From a virus: 24,076 nt of DNA. This document shows positions 22,089-24,076 of this stretch, piece after piece (within the stretch, counting starts at the first letter, position 1; each line of letters opens with the position of its first letter). The DNA lies in IMG/VR virus record IMGVR_UViG_3300045975_000369, positions 1 to 24,076 of that record. One strand, written 5' to 3'. A program made the translations under genes and the position numbers. The notes under the pieces are model-generated. The model saw nothing but the letters and a program-made list of their open reading frames with translations, searched no databases and was not told the DNA's origin.

Positions 22089-22836
22089 TCATCCGATCAA
22101 TCTACGGTCCATCAACCTTCACGAGGGGAAAGTCCAGCCGCCCGCCCCCGAGCCGAGCGTCTATTTCCGCGTGCTGCACGATTACGAGATCTGGGTGCGG
22201 CAGTTTTCTCATTCCGAGCATTCCCAGTATTATCATCCCGTCGAGGGCTGGGATTGGCGCGAGGGCATGCCCGAAGTCTTCTGGTTATTCGGTTCGCACA
22301 TTGTTCCCCTGAATCGTTCCTGGCAGATGCTGTTCAAAGAGATGAACCCGACGATGAGCCCCAATGCATCCACGTCCACGTGGGGCTATGGAACCGCATT
22401 TTCGAACGGCAAAGGCAAGGGCTTTGATACCCAATACCCATCCAGCGATCCGCGTTTCGTGCCTGTGCAGAACTATTTCGAGAACAGGGATATCAAGCCT
22501 GGGGTGCCGATGCTATCCAAGGACAAGGTGAGAACGTGCGGCGGAGCTTCGATCCGCGGGTACATCGATGGAGATATGCTGGTGGTGGAAACGCTGAACG
22601 GGAACGAGGATGCGCCAGACTGGTCGTGGCTGAAGCAGCGGCCGTGGCTATACTTCGAGGCAGTCAGCGCTGAGAAGAACAAGGTCACGAAACAGCCACA
22701 GATCGTTCCTTTCCCCCAAGGCGGCGGAAAGCCCGTGCTGATCCCGCTGGTGGCCCGCTTCCCAGTTCGGACCCCGCTCGGGTCGCTGCAGAAGATGGAC
22801 AAGATCGCCGACCCGTACAAGATCTATATTTCCTGA
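22066..22836 (+). CDS. unknown 256-residue phage protein
   Basis: I do not recognise this protein. It is soluble-looking, rich in aromatic residues and proline, with 'EPSVYFRVLHDYEIWVRQFS', 'GWDWREGMPEVFWLFGSHIV', 'MSPNASTSTWGYGTAFSNGK', 'TCGGASIRGYIDGDMLVVET' and 'WLKQRPWLYFEAVSAEKNKV'. There is no signal peptide or membrane segment and no obvious catalytic motif; the many W/Y/F residues suggest a folded beta-rich domain. The ATG at 22066 overlaps the HTH gene by 23 bases, which implies coupled translation, though no clear ribosome site is seen. It is the last gene of the late operon before the convergent recombinase. Confidence 0.7.
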   Translation: MRVHIHTDHPINLRSINLHEGKVQPPAPEPSVYFRVLHDYEIWVRQFSHSEHSQYYHPVEGWDWREGMPEVFWLFGSHIVPLNRSWQMLFKEMNPTMSPNASTSTWGYGTAFSNGKGKGFDTQYPSSDPRFVPVQNYFENRDIKPGVPMLSKDKVRTCGGASIRGYIDGDMLVVETLNGNEDAPDWSWLKQRPWLYFEAVSAEKNKVTKQPQIVPFPQGGGKPVLIPLVARFPVRTPLGSLQKMDKIADPYKIYIS

Positions 22837-22912
22837 TCGCCCCTCTTTTGGCGAGCAACATCGAGTAACCGATGTCTCATGACTTTCCCCAAAGTGGTGA
22901 GACTTCGGGATG
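22837..22912. other. intergenic palindromes between the late operon and the recombinase gene
   Basis: Three dyads crowd 76 bases. TCGCC (22837-22841) pairs with GGCGA (22850-22854). ACATCG (22858-22863) pairs with CGATGT (22870-22875). The largest pairs GTCTCA (22874-22879) with TGAGAC (22898-22903) and, inside it, ACTTT (22882-22886) with AAAGT (22891-22895) around CCCC. The two genes converge here, so a bidirectional terminator is the simplest reading, but none of the stems ends in a T-run on either strand. A recombinase binding or attachment site is the alternative. Confidence 0.45.
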
Positions 22913-24076
22913 TTATTCCTGCCAGACGAAGCGGATGTCATTTTTGGTGAGGACGATCTTTTGGATGAGGGCGGCGAGGAGCTGGTTGATACGGACTGGG
23001 TCATCGTTCTTGATGAGGGCAGGAAGATGGCGAAGGACTTTTTGGAGATCGCCCAGGCGCTGTTTCCATTCGGCCCTGGTGCGTTCGTGATCCTGAGCCT
23101 GTTCGATGCTTCGCGAAATTCTGGCGGCGTCCGCTTCGAGCTTGCTGAGTTTGGCCGAGGCCTCAGCTGAAGTGTAGAGTCCGCTTTCGTAGCCGTCGTG
23201 GATGCGGGCGCGGCGCGAGGCGATGGCATCGAGTCTGGTTTTGAGCGGGGTGATATCGACAGGGCGGACGGGCATGGATTGGGCGCGCTTGAGTTCATCG
23301 ACCAGGGCGTTTGAGATGTAATCGATGGCAGCGTCATATCGCATACACCAGTGACTGGATTTTTCACAGCCATAATATTTGAACTCTTCCCTGCCGTGCC
23401 TGTGGATCCTGCCGCCGCAGACGCCGCAGACAGTGAGGCCCGTAAAAGGGTAGCGGGCATTGTAGTTGCGTTTGCCTTCGAGGCGGCGGGATGCTTCAGC
23501 CAAAATGGCGTAATGAGTGGCTTCATCCCAGAGCGGTACATGTTTGCCGTGTTCGACCTGCCATTGAGAGGGCGGCGCGGGGACACGCTTTTTGTGTTTG
23601 CCGATCGAGACAATGCCGGCATTATATTCGCTGGTGAGCATTTGCTTGATGACCTGGCCCTGCCAGTATTTGCCGCGGGCGGGGCGAAGGATCTTATCGG
23701 AGCGGCGGGCAATTTCGGCATAGGAAAGACCCGAGAGCATCCAGTCTTTCATTTGGACGAGGAGCGCGGCGCGTTCGGGGATCTGTTCGGCGGGCTGACC
23801 TTTTGCAGTGGCTTGATAGGCATAGTTGAGGGAAAGAGGATGGAGTCCCCTTTCAACACGGGCGGGCACTCCGGTCTTCCAGGCGCGACGGAGTTTATTG
23901 AGACGGTAGGCTGTCAGGATGGCTTCAACGTGCATGTCGATGTCGGTGGATTCGTCGCGGTGCGGGTCGTATTGATCGGCGGGGATGACGGAGCCTGACT
24001 GGCGGGCGGAGACCAGCTGGGCATTATGTTTTTTGAAGCGGGTGCTGAGCATGGGGGCGATATCGCCGAGACGGTC
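22913..24076 (-). CDS. large serine recombinase (phage integrase), N-terminus outside the window
   Basis: The gene runs off the right edge: the frame is open to 24076 without a start codon being needed, giving 387 visible residues. An ATG at 24052-24050 is in frame, but the bases before it still translate as 'DRLGDIAP', as expected for the tail of a resolvase catalytic domain, so it is not the start. The visible part has a recombinase domain ('RGLHPLSLNYAY', 'AEIARRSDKIL', 'YWQGQVIKQMLTSEYNAGIV'), a zinc ribbon ('GLTVCGVCGGRIHRHGREEF' then C and C), a coiled-coil arm ('ASAKLSKLEADAARISRSIE') and a C-terminal 'QLLAALIQKIVLTKNDIRF'. Large serine recombinases integrate phage DNA between attP and attB. 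The catalytic serine lies outside. Confidence 0.9.
   Translation of the reverse strand, partial: DRLGDIAPMLSTRFKKHNAQLVSARQSGSVIPADQYDPHRDESTDIDMHVEAILTAYRLNKLRRAWKTGVPARVERGLHPLSLNYAYQATAKGQPAEQIPERAALLVQMKDWMLSGLSYAEIARRSDKILRPARGKYWQGQVIKQMLTSEYNAGIVSIGKHKKRVPAPPSQWQVEHGKHVPLWDEATHYAILAEASRRLEGKRNYNARYPFTGLTVCGVCGGRIHRHGREEFKYYGCEKSSHWCMRYDAAIDYISNALVDELKRAQSMPVRPVDITPLKTRLDAIASRRARIHDGYESGLYTSAEASAKLSKLEADAARISRSIEQAQDHERTRAEWKQRLGDLQKVLRHLPALIKNDDPVRINQLLAALIQKIVLTKNDIRFVWQE

Noticed and set aside
22648-23721. - strand frame of 357 codons overlapping the recombinase in another frame
   Set aside because: It runs past the recombinase end into the antisense of the 256-residue gene and is Ser/Pro/Ala-rich; the recombinase frame has the conserved domains and zinc ribbon.
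23351-23998. + strand frame of 215 codons opposite the recombinase
   Set aside because: Shadow of the recombinase coding strand; no start signal and no family pattern.
24050-24052. ATG taken as the recombinase start
   Set aside because: The frame stays open to the window edge and the bases before it encode resolvase-domain-like residues; a real serine recombinase needs its catalytic N-terminal domain.
1-24076. tRNA genes, CRISPR arrays, insertion sequences
   Set aside because: No cloverleaf-like element, spaced direct repeat array or transposase was noticed; the repeats present are in-frame coding repeats or the short heptamer array.

Overview
The window carries the late (structural and lysis) region of a long-tailed double-stranded DNA phage, or of a prophage in a bacterial chromosome. 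The gene order is that of an HK97-like siphovirus: small and large terminase, portal, prohead protease, major capsid protein, head-tail connectors, tail terminator, major tail protein, tail assembly chaperone, tape measure, distal tail and hub proteins, receptor-binding proteins, endolysin. All of these lie on the + strand, mostly with ATGA or TGATG stop/start overlaps, so they form a translationally coupled late operon. A large serine recombinase (integrase) enters from the right edge on the - strand and converges on this operon, which points to a temperate phage. No host gene, tRNA, rRNA or CRISPR array was seen. The host cannot be fixed from the sequence. A GH25 plus SH3b endolysin without a signal peptide fits a monoderm-type wall reached through a holin, but this is weak inference.

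Layout. 77-2473: terminase small subunit, a small WxWNG/PTLSPSI protein, terminase large subunit. 2474-2650: a gene-free gap holding a good extended -10 promoter, three hairpins and a terminator-like stem; this is the best candidate for an undescribed element (a roughly 140-nt structured RNA). 2651-3972: four small accessory genes, three of them encoding membrane proteins (holin-like or spanin-like in shape) and one a GGGPSL-type Rossmann-like protein. 3972-7614: portal, protease, capsid. 7684-10038: small head genes, head-tail connector, head closure, gp10-like and tail-terminator-like genes. 10041-11551: major tail protein with a C-terminal Ig-like domain, then a tail assembly chaperone with a -1 frame extension. 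11569-14041: an unusual block of four structural genes placed before the tape measure, including a LamG-like protein with exact 60-bp tandem repeats. 14051-20757: tape measure, distal tail, hub and DNRLRE-type fibre. 20763-22836: endolysin (with a strong internal start in front of its SH3b domain), a small LuxR-like HTH protein and an unknown 256-residue protein. 22837-22912: nested palindromes. 22913-24076: the serine recombinase, cut by the window edge.

How it works together: terminase packages DNA through the portal into a shell built from the capsid protein and matured by the protease. Connector, closure, gp10-like and terminator proteins join the head to a tail tube whose length is set by the tape measure. 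The distal tail, hub, LamG and DNRLRE proteins contact the host. The endolysin opens the cell at the end, perhaps helped by a membrane protein encoded far away between terL and the portal gene. Replication, lysogeny control and the integrase N-terminus lie outside the window.
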